Shown: one piece after another, positions 37,102 through 45,557 of the stretch
Position numbering within the stretch: position 1 is the first letter of the stretch
Layout: every line of letters starts with the position of its first letter
Assembly (NCBI GenBank): GCA_023443925.1
Contig: JAEZSL010000158.1
Location: 1 to 60,827 of the forward strand
Length of the DNA: 60,827 nt
Source of the DNA: Bacillota bacterium
GTDB taxonomy: Bacteria; Bacillota_A; Clostridia; Lachnospirales; Lachnospiraceae
Direction of reading: 5' to 3'
The notes under the pieces: model-generated
The model's database searches: none
What the model was told of the DNA's origin: nothing
What the model saw: only the letters and a program-made list of their open reading frames with translations
Program-made: the position numbers and the translations under genes

Positions 37102-37455
37102 ATGACCATCGGTGACCGCTTACGTGAATTGAGAGAAAATCTTGGATTTATGCAGATAACGGTTTCTAAAAAAATCGGTATCAGTAATAAAGTTTTATCG
37201 AATTATGAGAACAATATCAGTACACCGGATTTACAGACTTTAATTCTTATCTGCAATTTTTATAATATATCAGCCGATTATCTGTTAGGTTTGGATATAA
37301 AAGAGAATCAAAAAGAAACCCGCACGACGGAGGATGAAATGAAAGTGCTCAATTATTATAATAGATTAAATGAAGAGAACAAAGATGCCTCCAAAGGGTA
37401 TATGATTAACCTCTACAGGGAACAGCAGAATGCCGATACCCCTGTTGTGAAGTAA
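37102..37455 (+). CDS. XRE/Cro-CI family transcriptional regulator
   Basis: 117 aa; GAGGAGG before the ATG. N-terminal HTH_3 (about 3-60): IGDRLRELRENLGFMQITVSKKIGISNKVLSNYENN, then DYLLGLD, the usual exit motif. The C-terminal half is a charged helix without known domain. TATAAT at 37072-37077 lies about 25 bases upstream. Divergent from the ABC transporter and could regulate it. Confidence 0.88.
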   Translation: MTIGDRLRELRENLGFMQITVSKKIGISNKVLSNYENNISTPDLQTLILICNFYNISADYLLGLDIKENQKETRTTEDEMKVLNYYNRLNEENKDASKGYMINLYREQQNADTPVVK

Positions 37456-37542
37456 ACTTCATAAAGATAGAAATTAGAATTATTATTATCTATTACTCAT
37501 TAGAATCTTAAAAATATTTCCCGGCAATACAGGACAGCAAAA

Positions 37543-37576
37543 CTGCAGCCGGCTGTAAAATACCAGCCGGCTGCAG
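37543..37576 (-). terminator. Terminator of the tandem-GNAT gene (possibly bidirectional)
   Basis: 13-bp perfect stem CTGCAGCCGGCTG / CAGCCGGCTGCAG, followed on the minus strand by TTTTGC; may also stop the XRE transcript. Confidence 0.75.
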
Positions 37577-37595
37577 AATTTATTATGTAATTGTT

Positions 37596-38552
37596 TTATA
37601 TATCTGCATGCATCGTCCTCTTTAAGGATAACATTGCCGGGGTAAAGTGTTTCCGCCAAAATTTATTCCCATACAGATTAGAACTTTCATAATCCACATG
37701 AACACAGGGAATACCGTTTAAACGGCTATACGCAGCGATGGCCTTTATGAACAGGTTCCCTATCTGCTTTCCCCTGTAAGTATCTTTTATATAAGCACCG
37801 ATCTCATCAATCTGTCCGAAGCCCTTCAGGCACATTCTTATAATGTCGTCTTCTTTACCGATGGAAAGGTTCATAAAACCTATAATTTTTTCCCTGTCTT
37901 TCGCAATAAATACATTACTTTTTGCAATAAGTTTCACTAACGCCTCATAAGGATAAGGTTCCATTTTTAAAAACAAAGGGGACAGAGAATAATAATCCCT
38001 GGATTCCTTCACCACCTCAAATAATTCTACTGCATCAGCTTCACCGGCCTTCTCAATTGTAATTTCGTCGTCCGTTACCGTACACTCTGTAAATTGTGCC
38101 GAAAAACAATCCACCACATAGGAACCAAAACCCAGGTCGAACAGGACATTTTTTAACTCTATATCCTCTGCTCCTATAGTATAATATTGATTTCTGATCC
38201 CCTGGTCCGCCCAGTATTCAGAAGCCTGTTTATAGAGGGTTAGATAAATAGATTCCCGTCCTTCCATCGCGGCTGCATTTCCGGCAAAAGGTATAAACAC
38301 ACTTTTGGCACCATGAAAATCACCCGTTTCATATGCAAGATATCCAACACATTTATTATCCAGCCAGGCTGTGATTCCATTCCCGTTTTCGGCATGGGAT
38401 TGTAAGTAATCTTTCAATAAATTCGTATGATTTTTCCAGTAATTATACATGGCATTACCGCAGCAAAAAACATCAAACTGCTTTTCCCACAGTATGGTCA
38501 ATTCTTCTATATGACCGGTATCCATGGGTATTACTTTAATCCTGTTTATCAT
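37596..38552 (-). CDS. Tandem GNAT acetyltransferase
   Basis: 318 aa. Residues about 1-150 are a degenerate GNAT-like half (CVGYLAYETGDFHG) and about 165-315 the second with IGAYIKDTYRGKQIGNLFIKAIAAY, an acetyl-CoA R/Q-x-x-G-x-G/A-type loop, and NLYGNKFWRKHF. The tandem arrangement resembles mycothiol-synthase-like or Eis-like double GNATs. Substrate unknown. Single gene with its own terminator. Confidence 0.82.
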   Translation of the reverse strand: MINRIKVIPMDTGHIEELTILWEKQFDVFCCGNAMYNYWKNHTNLLKDYLQSHAENGNGITAWLDNKCVGYLAYETGDFHGAKSVFIPFAGNAAAMEGRESIYLTLYKQASEYWADQGIRNQYYTIGAEDIELKNVLFDLGFGSYVVDCFSAQFTECTVTDDEITIEKAGEADAVELFEVVKESRDYYSLSPLFLKMEPYPYEALVKLIAKSNVFIAKDREKIIGFMNLSIGKEDDIIRMCLKGFGQIDEIGAYIKDTYRGKQIGNLFIKAIAAYSRLNGIPCVHVDYESSNLYGNKFWRKHFTPAMLSLKRTMHADI

Positions 38553-38770
38553 ATTATCTCCTTTAAATATACGGAGAGTCAGTTAAGAGAAGCCCTCCGG
38601 TTATAAGTGTTTTTTATCATAAAATGCCTCCTTTCCCATATAATCTTTAGTAACTTATATTCAATAATACCCTGTTAAATACTTATACAGCAAATAAACT
38701 TTACAGGGTACTATAAATATAACTTTACCATATCCATCCAGTCAAGCCAAGGAGAAAATACCTCTTTTTA

Positions 38771-38812
38771 AAATAAAAAATGAACGGCTCCATTAACTTC
38801 ACAGCCGTTCAT
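38771..38812 (-). terminator. Terminator of the gpx-flavodoxin operon
   Basis: ATGAACGGCT / AGCCGTTCAT stem (38780-38789 / 38803-38812) followed on the minus strand by TTTTTTATTTT. Confidence 0.9.
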
Positions 38813-38849
38813 CACATGATTTTATATGAAAATAAATTTGTTACTATAA

Positions 38850-39269
38850 TCAGGATACAATGTTTCTGGCAAATTCCCTGGCATTCGTTAAATCCTGGGT
38901 ATTAGGTCTTCCTTTGTGCATGAACTTAAATTCTCCCCTGCAGTGAAATTCCCGGTCATCAAGAGTGATTCCTTTTTCACTGAGCAGCTTTTTAACCTGC
39001 GCGTAAGTCGAGGGAAGAAGTGCCGCCGTGCTGAAGTTTACAACCGTTTTTACCCGTGAATCCAGTGAATTGATAAAAGTCTTTACTTTTGCATCAACTC
39101 CTGCTCCATATACACTGCTTCCAAGGAATAAAATATCGATATTACCTTCAATGGGACTATCCACAGACTTTGCATTCACTCCAAGTTCTTTTCCGATTGC
39201 GTCAGCCAATTTGGCTGTATTGCCGGTTTTGGAGTAATATCTTACTTCTATTTTCTTATCAGATGCCAT
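38850..39269 (-). CDS. Flavodoxin-like protein
   Basis: 139 aa. IEVRYYSKTGNTAKLADAIG is the FMN phosphate-binding loop; FLGSSVYGAGVD and VVNFSTAALLPSTYAQVKKLL follow. Start overlaps the stop of the glutathione peroxidase gene (TAATG), so the two are translationally coupled. Probably provides reducing power or is a redox partner under oxidative stress. Confidence 0.88.
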   Translation of the reverse strand: MASDKKIEVRYYSKTGNTAKLADAIGKELGVNAKSVDSPIEGNIDILFLGSSVYGAGVDAKVKTFINSLDSRVKTVVNFSTAALLPSTYAQVKKLLSEKGITLDDREFHCRGEFKFMHKGRPNTQDLTNAREFARNIVS

Positions 39270-39814
39270 TATAGTAACTCCTTTATTTTATTTTCCACTA
39301 TGTCCAGATCTGTTGTTGGTTCAAAGCGTTCAATTACTTTTCCCTGGCGGTCAATTAAAAATTTGGTAAAATTCCACTTAATACTCGGATCATTTTTGTA
39401 ATCCGGATTTAGTCCGGATAATTTCGTATCCAGACGGGCTGACAACTCGTGTGCCGGATCAAATCCTCCAAAGCCTTTTTCCTTAACCAGATACTTATAA
39501 AGAGGTGCAGCGTTGTCGCCGTTAACGTCAATTTTCGAGAAGATAGGGAATGTTACACCAAATTTTGTTTCACAGAAACCGGCTATCTCTTCATTGGTAC
39601 CGGGTGCCTGCTGGCCAAACTGATTACAGGGGAAATCTAAAATGATAAATCCTTGATCCTGTAAATCTTCATATAACTTCTGCAGCCTTTGGTACTGTGG
39701 TGTAAAACCGCATTGGGTTGCACTATTAATAATTAATATTACTTTGCCACTGTAATCTCTCAGGGAGATATCAACGCCGTTCCTGTCCTTAACAGTTATT
39801 TCATATAGACTCAT
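39269..39814 (-). CDS. Glutathione peroxidase family (Cys-type thiol peroxidase)
   Basis: 181 aa. NSATQCGFTPQYQRLQKLY holds the peroxidatic Cys (about 36), DFPCNQFGQQAPG the Gln and resolving-type Cys, and IKWNFTKFLID the Trp/Asn of the catalytic tetrad. Bacterial members normally use thioredoxin. Forms an operon with the flavodoxin, a plausible oxygen-defence unit in an anaerobe. Confidence 0.93.
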   Translation of the reverse strand: MSLYEITVKDRNGVDISLRDYSGKVILIINSATQCGFTPQYQRLQKLYEDLQDQGFIILDFPCNQFGQQAPGTNEEIAGFCETKFGVTFPIFSKIDVNGDNAAPLYKYLVKEKGFGGFDPAHELSARLDTKLSGLNPDYKNDPSIKWNFTKFLIDRQGKVIERFEPTTDLDIVENKIKELL

Positions 39815-40101
39815 GCTATCACGCTCCTTGTATTGTTTTCAATTTAATTTTAAACAACTTAATATAGTCTGTCAATAGTTTTTTCTATTTATAATAAATA
39901 ATTTATAATTTTATAAAGTTTTAATACTATTGGCTTTAAAGAAAATACCGCAAGTCATCTGCTTTCAGCAATCTATCCGTTCCTTGATACTTTAATAAAA
40001 TTATCGATATTTTATCTAGTAACTACAAAGATACATTCGGGTTTTAGTATAATCAAGACAAAGAACCAATAAATATATTACATAAATCTCGTTTCACGTA
40101 T

Positions 40102-40575
40102 CTATTTTAGATTGAGCAATATCTGCTTAACAGCATCGGGAGCTTTAATTATTCCAAATACATTTACTTTCCCAAAAGTCTCCGCAGCCAATTCCGGAGT
40201 TACTTCCTTCGTTATAATCAGTATACCTACCATTTTAACTTCAAGCTTATTGCCTTTTGCTTTAATTTCTTCCAGGACTTTTTTGTTAATGCTGATTACT
40301 CCTGTTCCGGCGAATTTTGAAGTATCACCTAATACGTCCTTTAATTCAACATCCGTCATAATATCTACTTTTTTTAAGTGTTCATCCACCAGATCAATAC
40401 CAAATGAATTAGCTTCCTTAATTCTGCTGATTTCAGAAGCATGAATGTTAGCCTGGTTTCTTATAGCGGTACGGATAAAATCCGACCGGTTTGAATAAAA
40501 ACCCTGTTCCACCAATAAATCAATCTGTCCGAGATCGATTGCGCCGATATTAATTGTTATTTTTTCTGTTTCCAT
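40102..40575 (-). CDS. Ribbon-helix-helix (CopG-type) regulator with C-terminal sensor-like domain
   Basis: 157 aa from ATG 40575 (GGGAG upstream). N-terminal RHH (ITINIGAIDLGQIDLLVEQGFYSNRSDFIRTAIRNQ, about residues 4-40), middle helical linker, C-terminal KMVGILIITKEVTPELAAETFGKVNVFGIIKAP of unknown fold. Autoregulation is suggested by four ATGGATGG-type repeats in its own leader and promoter. Confidence 0.8.
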   Translation of the reverse strand: METEKITINIGAIDLGQIDLLVEQGFYSNRSDFIRTAIRNQANIHASEISRIKEANSFGIDLVDEHLKKVDIMTDVELKDVLGDTSKFAGTGVISINKKVLEEIKAKGNKLEVKMVGILIITKEVTPELAAETFGKVNVFGIIKAPDAVKQILLNLK

Positions 40576-40591
40576 AGTTTTCTCCCTTCTG

Positions 40592-40661
40592 CCATCCATT
40601 ATACATCCATCAGAACTCTATTTACCATCCATACGGATGATAAATAGATATTACCATCCAT
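40592..40661 (-). promoter_or_regulatory. Operator array of four ATGGATGG repeats
   Basis: Copies at 40592-40599, 40603-40610 (ATGGATGT), 40625-40632 and 40654-40661; starts are 11, 22 and 29 bp apart, the first two being one and two helical turns. One copy lies between the -35 and -10 of the RHH gene. Confidence 0.6.
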
Positions 40662-40677
40662 TTCCAGGTTTTGTCAA
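40648..40677 (-). promoter_or_regulatory. SigA promoter of the RHH gene
   Basis: TTGACA (40672-40677) - 18 nt - TAATAT (40648-40653) on the minus strand. Confidence 0.6.
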
Positions 40678-40789
40678 GTAGTTGCGATGTAAATTATAAT
40701 TATTAATGCCAGTTCAATATCACTTCCATTACTTGTATTAGCACGGCTTAATATCAAGGGTTATAACCGACAGATTGCTCCAGGGTAAC

Positions 40790-40808
40790 TTAAGTTATGA
40801 TAACTTAA
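40790..40808. promoter_or_regulatory. 19-bp perfect palindrome
   Basis: TTAAGTTAT-G-ATAACTTAA in a ~300-bp gene-free gap between the AraC terminator and the RHH promoter. Could be an operator; no other copy seen. Confidence 0.35.
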
Positions 40809-40934
40809 AGAAAATGCCGCCTTACCGATAATTTATATACGAATGGGTTGCGACAAATATATTATATTACCTGCCAGGAAATGAATCTTGACCGATAGGC
40901 CAGTTATACAATAAAAACTACTATCTATCATAAA

Positions 40935-40971
40935 ATAAAAAGATGCCATGCATTGCTGCAGACATCTTTTT
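40935..40971 (-). terminator. Terminator of the AraC/GyrI-like gene at 40977
   Basis: AAAAAGATG / CATCTTTTT stem immediately after the stop codon, with a TTTTTATTTTATG tail on the minus strand. Confidence 0.75.
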
Positions 40972-40976
40972 ATGAT

Positions 40977-41810
40977 TTACTTTAAAATGACCGGTATCTG
41001 AATCTCTACTTTGCAGATATCCGCAGTTTCATCCCACTTCACATATTTTTCGATGGTAGGCAGACTGGATTTTTTATATTTGCTCTGGGGAAGAAATTCA
41101 TTGTTAATTCTCTGCCAGGTATTGTAGAGCACATTTTCCGACAGATTGCCTTCCGCTTCAAATAACAGCCAGGTAGCAGCCGGATAAACATAGCTTTCAA
41201 ACCCCGGTACATCTTCCTTCTCCCATTCAATACCACACATATAATCGTTGCTGCCATCCTCGCCGAAACCAAAACATAGCCCCAGGTCACACAAATGCCC
41301 GCTTAATTCTTCCATGGCTTTTCCGCTGCCGTCACTCTTTACAACTGCCCAGGTACCACCACCGTATGGTGTTATTCTTCTTACTCCAATTACTTTGAAC
41401 GGTTCCCGTTCCACTTTCTGATAATCCATTTTATAGACCCCCTTGATTGTGAGTGCAAAAGATAACCGGCAATAAAAGACCAGCTTTGCACCAGATTTTC
41501 TTGCCACAGCGGGCATGACTCCATGCATCCTTTTAAATGCAACACTAAACGCATCGGAAGATTCATAGCCGTATTTCATGGCAATGTCAATGATTTTATA
41601 ATCCGTATTCTGTAAATCATAAGCCGCACAGGTTAATTTCCGGTTGCGGACATATTCCGATAACGAGATACCTGTAATCTGTGTAAATGAACGCTGGAAT
41701 ACACTAAAGGGACATCCCATTATCCTACTGATTTCTTCATAATCTATTTCCTGATTTAGATTATTTTCCACGTAATCAATAGTTTGATTCATTCTATTGA
41801 CCCACTCCAT
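40977..41810 (-). CDS. AraC family regulator with C-terminal GyrI-like effector-binding domain (paralogue B)
   Basis: 277 aa, AGGAGGTGAAGG before ATG. HTH part: EEISRIMGCPFSVFQRSFTQITG and IAMKYGYESSDAFSVAFKRMHG; C-terminal GyrI-like domain from MDYQKVEREPFKVIGVRR to YVKWDETADICKVEIQIPV. Same architecture as the protein at 29105, about 40-50% alike by eye. Directly downstream of the MFS exporter gene on the same strand, consistent with a drug-responsive regulator of efflux (inference). Confidence 0.9.
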   Translation of the reverse strand: MEWVNRMNQTIDYVENNLNQEIDYEEISRIMGCPFSVFQRSFTQITGISLSEYVRNRKLTCAAYDLQNTDYKIIDIAMKYGYESSDAFSVAFKRMHGVMPAVARKSGAKLVFYCRLSFALTIKGVYKMDYQKVEREPFKVIGVRRITPYGGGTWAVVKSDGSGKAMEELSGHLCDLGLCFGFGEDGSNDYMCGIEWEKEDVPGFESYVYPAATWLLFEAEGNLSENVLYNTWQRINNEFLPQSKYKKSSLPTIEKYVKWDETADICKVEIQIPVILK

Positions 41811-41926
41811 TCCTTCACCTCCTGCATCTAATTATAAAGGGTCTGTTTTGTATCTGCCCGTTATTTTACGTACAAATACTAACGGTTATCAATTCTCAGT
41901 TCATTGGAAAGTAAGTTACTTTCCTG

Positions 41927-43243
41927 TTATGTATCCTGATCCAGTTGTTTTATATTATTACAATTTAATCCCAGTAAAGAGATCACTGTACCGAGTATTC
42001 CGGTAATTAAAAACATTAACGCAATTCCTGCTCCTTTCCCTTCTCCCACTATATATTCAAATAGATATCTTACCTTTAAGTTACTCTGCATAAAGGGCTC
42101 AAAAACATAATCAGCAAAAAAACCGCCCAGTAAATAACCCAGCGGAATCGTACAATATTGAAGAGTATCCCTTGCAGCAAATACCCGCCCCTGCAAGATC
42201 ACCGGCACCTTTGTCCGCAGGATAACCGACTGGTTAGCGTTTAAAAAAGCAAGGGGCAGACTTCCTAAAAAGTTAAAAATAATCCATATCATAGGACTAC
42301 GACTTAAACCAAGTGAAAAATCACACAGCAGGAAAGACAGGGCACAGCTGGCAAATATTACTCCTGTCCTGCTTTTCGGAGGTTTCATAAATGCAACGCA
42401 GAAACCACCTGCCAAAGTACCAAAACCAACTGCTGCCGATACCATGCCCAAAACCGTTTTTCCGTCAGGAAGCCTTGTCATTATCATGGAAGCAACCGTT
42501 GTGGTTAGCCCGCCTCCGCCAATCTATGCAACCAGATTTATGGCTGTAAAGAATAAAATAAGCTGCAGCAGCGAAGAATTTTCTTTTAAATATGAAAATC
42601 CAGCTTTACAGTCCTGCACATAAGTAATCTCCGCTATCTTTAACTGATGATGGTCTTCCGGTATTTTTATAAAGAATACCATAGTTATAAAAGCCATCAG
42701 AAAAGAAACCAAATCCATTATGAATATCATCCGGATGCTGCTAAATGACAGGATTGACACCGCAAAGGCAGGTGTAAGTATACCTACGGCTGAACTTGAT
42801 ATGGATTGCAAACCACCTATTTTCTGATAGTATTTCATTGGAACCAGTTTTGTAACGGCAACCACATCTGCGGGAACCTGGAAAGCATTCATAATACTAA
42901 GTAATATATTAGCCATATAAATATGCCCGACTATAAGTTTATCAAAGGACATAAGTATAAATACGGTTAAGGTAACTGCTGCGGCTAAGCAATCACACAG
43001 CAAAATAATAGTTTTTTTCTTGCATCTGTCCGCAATTACACCGGCAAACAGGCTAAGCAATATTGATGGTAAATAGGTGCAGACTGCAAGCAGAGCAACA
43101 CACATTGTGGATTTATCCTTTTGGTATACCCATATTAGAAGTGCATAACTTGTCATGGAGCTTCCAAGAGTTGATATGCTCCGGCTGCCCCAAAGTATTA
43201 AAAAAGATCTCAATTCATTAATTTGTTTTAATATGCTAGTCAT
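41927..43243 (-). pseudogene. MFS exporter (macrolide-efflux-like), interrupted by one in-frame TAG
   Basis: About 438 codons from ATG 43243. The first part (239 codons) reads RSFLILWGSRSISTLGSSMT and FAGVIADRCKKKTIILLCD (MFS loop 2-3) and ends INLVA-TAG; the frame continues without shift as IGGGGLTTTVASMIMTRL to 41927, including PVILQGRVFAARDTLQY, typical of the MefA/MFS_3 efflux family. About eleven or twelve helices if read through. TAG at 42524-42526 falls in helix 7. A leader peptide and alternative hairpins precede it (43244-43398). Confidence 0.85.
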
Positions 43244-43359
43244 CGTACTTTACTCCATTCTAAGTTTTAATCCTTTCGATGTGCAAAGTACGCTCCGGAC
43301 GGTTTTTACTTTGTTACTTCATACAGGCAACCGCCCGAAACGAACTTTGTATGAAGTAA
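43244..43359 (-). promoter_or_regulatory. Alternative hairpins of a translational attenuator
   Basis: Segment 1:2 is a 12-bp perfect stem inside the leader ORF (43348-43359 / 43314-43325). Segment 3:4 is an 8-bp perfect stem CGTACTTT / AAAGTACG (43285-43292 / 43244-43251) ending one base from the MFS ATG and next to its GGAG. Segment 2's 3' flank CAAAGTA (43307-43313) can instead pair with segment 3 (TACTTTG, 43284-43290), which would release the start site. This is the layout known from erm leaders. Confidence 0.65.
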
Positions 43360-43398
43360 TGCAATTTCACTTTGTACAATATGTATTAGTACTTCCAT
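43306..43398 (-). CDS. Putative 30-aa leader peptide of the MFS gene
   Basis: ATG at 43396-43398 with GGAGGT at 43405-43410, six bases upstream. Peptide begins MEVLIHIVQSEIALLHT and ends GGCLYEVTK. It covers the first hairpin, as in leader peptides of macrolide resistance genes where an antibiotic-stalled ribosome opens the stem. The stalling site is unknown; no IFVI-type motif, though the N-terminus is hydrophobic. Confidence 0.65.
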   Translation of the reverse strand: MEVLIHIVQSEIALLHTKFVSGGCLYEVTK

Positions 43399-43444
43399 TT
43401 TTTCACCTCCATAATAAGGTAATAGGAATTCATAAAAAGGCTGT

Positions 43445-44029
43445 TTATTTGATTACAAATACAGTGCCCTCTTTTCTAACAGGCGGAAGCGATTCTTTCG
43501 CAATATAGCCAACAGCAGCTGCATTACAAATGGTGTGCTCTTTCGGAATTCCTAGTTCAGATAAGTATTCCCTTAAATTAATATCACTCCGCAGCCAGTG
43601 CAGCTGGTTAAGATAGCAGCTTCCAAGCCCCAGTGACTGAGCCGTCAGAAATATATTTTCAAGAGCAAGGGAACAGTCTGCCATAGCATTTTCATAGTCC
43701 GGACGGTTTGAAGCAATAATAATCGTCGGAGCATGATAATAAAAATTGTAATCTTCTTTCGCTGAGCTGGCTTTTGCACCAAGCTTACCTGGATAATTAT
43801 CATCAGGAATCCAGGTCTGAAACCCTTCCCGCACCAATGAATTGATTTTAAGAAGAATCTCTTTGTTCTGAACAGCCGTAAACCGCCAGGTCTGGTTATT
43901 ACCACCGCTTGGTGCCCACCTGGCTGCTTCCAACAGCGCTTCGAGTTGATCGTCCCCGATTTGTTCTTCCGTAAACCTGCGTGTGCTTCTTCTTGCCAGT
44001 ATGCAATCAATTACTTCATTTCTAAGCAT
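43445..44029 (-). CDS. Nitroreductase family protein
   Basis: 194 aa. RRSTRRFTEEQIGDDQLEALLEAARWAPSGGNNQTWRF is the FMN-binding start of the family; AQSLGLGSCYLNQLHW and ICNAAAVGYIAKE follow. AAGGAGG before the ATG. Reduces nitro compounds or quinones with NAD(P)H. Upstream of the leader/MFS unit on the same strand, gap of about 45 bp to the leader ribosome site. Confidence 0.9.
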   Translation of the reverse strand: MLRNEVIDCILARRSTRRFTEEQIGDDQLEALLEAARWAPSGGNNQTWRFTAVQNKEILLKINSLVREGFQTWIPDDNYPGKLGAKASSAKEDYNFYYHAPTIIIASNRPDYENAMADCSLALENIFLTAQSLGLGSCYLNQLHWLRSDINLREYLSELGIPKEHTICNAAAVGYIAKESLPPVRKEGTVFVIK

Positions 44030-44077
44030 GGATTTCCTCCTTTTTAATTCATAACTGAAACAAAACAGCAGGCATTC

Positions 44078-44833
44078 CTATACCTCACCGACATAACTCT
44101 TTGTAAGATACGGAAATTGTACTTCACCATTGCTGCTATACTTTATAAATAATTCACTCAATTCTCTGATGTAGGCTGTATAATCTTCTGTACCCTCATC
44201 CGGTGCATAAGACGAGGATAGGTTTCTGCCGATAAAACCGTCTAAATCAGAACACACCTCATGACGGAAGGTTTTATATTCGCAAATTCCTCCTTTAAAG
44301 AAATCGGAATAGATCTCCGGCATTTCACCACCATAGCCGCTGGAAAAACCCTGATAATCCTTACAATACTTTTTATTAATCCGGTCATTTTCTAATACCA
44401 GATCGTTTGTTTCCTCTCTGATATTCCAAACCAGGACGACTTTCCCGCCCTCTTTTAAAATCCTCCGGCACTCGGTCATAAACGCTGCCCGGTCAAACCA
44501 GTGGAAAGCCTGGGCAACTATTATGAAATCAACGGAAGAATCAGGCAGACCGGTATGTTCTGCCGAAGCTTTAACAAGCCTGTAATTCTTAAACCTATTC
44601 AAATGTTTTTCGGCTGTACTCCTCATATCATCATTTGGCTCAACACCAAAAACCGTGCTGTTTTTTAACAACAGATATTTACTGAATATGCCGGTACCAG
44701 AACCGATGTCCGCTATCATGCTGCTGTCTCTAAAACCTGTGGCGGTGTATAAGTAATCGATAAACTCTGCCGGGTAACCCGGTCTGAATTGAGAGTAAAT
44801 CTTTGCTTTTCCGGTAAATTTATCTTCGTTCAT
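44078..44833 (-). CDS. Class I SAM-dependent methyltransferase
   Basis: 251 aa from ATG 44833 (AAAGGAATACACA). N-terminus FTGKAKIYSQFRPGYPAEFIDYL, motif I IADIGSGTGIFSKYLL, VDFIIVAQAFHWFD, and RILKEGGKVVLVWN. Close in type to the methyltransferase at 58741. Small-molecule substrate unknown. Confidence 0.9.
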   Translation of the reverse strand: MNEDKFTGKAKIYSQFRPGYPAEFIDYLYTATGFRDSSMIADIGSGTGIFSKYLLLKNSTVFGVEPNDDMRSTAEKHLNRFKNYRLVKASAEHTGLPDSSVDFIIVAQAFHWFDRAAFMTECRRILKEGGKVVLVWNIREETNDLVLENDRINKKYCKDYQGFSSGYGGEMPEIYSDFFKGGICEYKTFRHEVCSDLDGFIGRNLSSSYAPDEGTEDYTAYIRELSELFIKYSSNGEVQFPYLTKSYVGEV

Positions 44834-44887
44834 TGTGTATTCCTTTCTAATAGGCAGATTTCTGCCATTTTTCACTTTTTAACCGTT

Positions 44888-45337
44888 TTAATATAGGTTT
44901 CTGTCAACATCAAGATATGTAATAATCACATGGGCAAATCCAAAGATTACTGTCGGGATGACCGCAGGAAAGTTATACAGCCAGATCTCTGCCAAAATAA
45001 AATATATAACTGGTAAAATTGCAAGTCCAAGAAGGATAGGCAGTTTTTTTCTCCCGGTAAAGTAAAAAAACCATAATACAAAATATAAGATCAGGGTAAT
45101 CCCAAACAACAGTGTATATGGACTTTGCACCGGTGAAGCTTTCCCACTAACAAGAAATATCAAAAGCAGAATAAAAATACCCTGACAACCATGTTCCACT
45201 ATATCTAATACCAAATGTTTTTTAGTAATCTTCATTCGCTCCCGGGTTTTGGGCAGCCAGAAATAAAATAAATTGGGTATCATGGGCAGTAAGAATACAA
45301 TAAGCCCTTTTAAGGAAAATCCAATGGAATAGTCCAA
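44888..45337 (-). CDS. Small integral membrane protein, five helices
   Basis: 149 aa. Hydrophobic helices at about 8-26, 45-65, 75-92, 97-115 and 118-138; YFWLPKTRERMKITKKH is a basic cytosolic loop. Function not recognised. It precedes the methyltransferase gene on the same strand (54 bp), maybe cotranscribed. Confidence 0.65.
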   Translation of the reverse strand: MDYSIGFSLKGLIVFLLPMIPNLFYFWLPKTRERMKITKKHLVLDIVEHGCQGIFILLLIFLVSGKASPVQSPYTLLFGITLILYFVLWFFYFTGRKKLPILLGLAILPVIYFILAEIWLYNFPAVIPTVIFGFAHVIITYLDVDRNLY

Positions 45338-45486
45338 TTATATTGCCTCCTTAGTTGTTTAACATAACTGCATTCTACTATAAATAATGGAAATAAGTCA
45401 ATTACTTTAGAGTTCCTGACATAATTGCATCGGGGTGGTATTCTGTTTTAATGTTGTATACATTTACCTCTTTAAAAATACATATT

Positions 45487-45534
45487 CAAACAGGTTACAT
45501 TTCACCCTGTTTCCAGTGAAATATAACCTGTTTG
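45487..45534 (-). terminator. Terminator-like hairpin after the spore-surface-like gene
   Basis: 19-bp arms with one mismatch (45487-45505 / 45516-45534; core CAAACAGGTTA / TAACCTGTTTG), 24 nt after the stop. Confidence 0.7.
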
Positions 45535-45557
45535 ACAATTCGGTATTTTGCCTCATC

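Noticed and set aside
42524..42526. TAG in the MFS gene considered as pyrrolysine or recoded codon
   Set aside because: Not a methylamine methyltransferase, no pyl genes in the window, and hemW has TAA in the same situation; plain nonsense is simpler.
43155..43508. 117-codon plus-strand frame over the leader and MFS start
   Set aside because: Antisense shadow of the leader peptide, attenuator and the ends of two minus-strand genes; no ribosome site.
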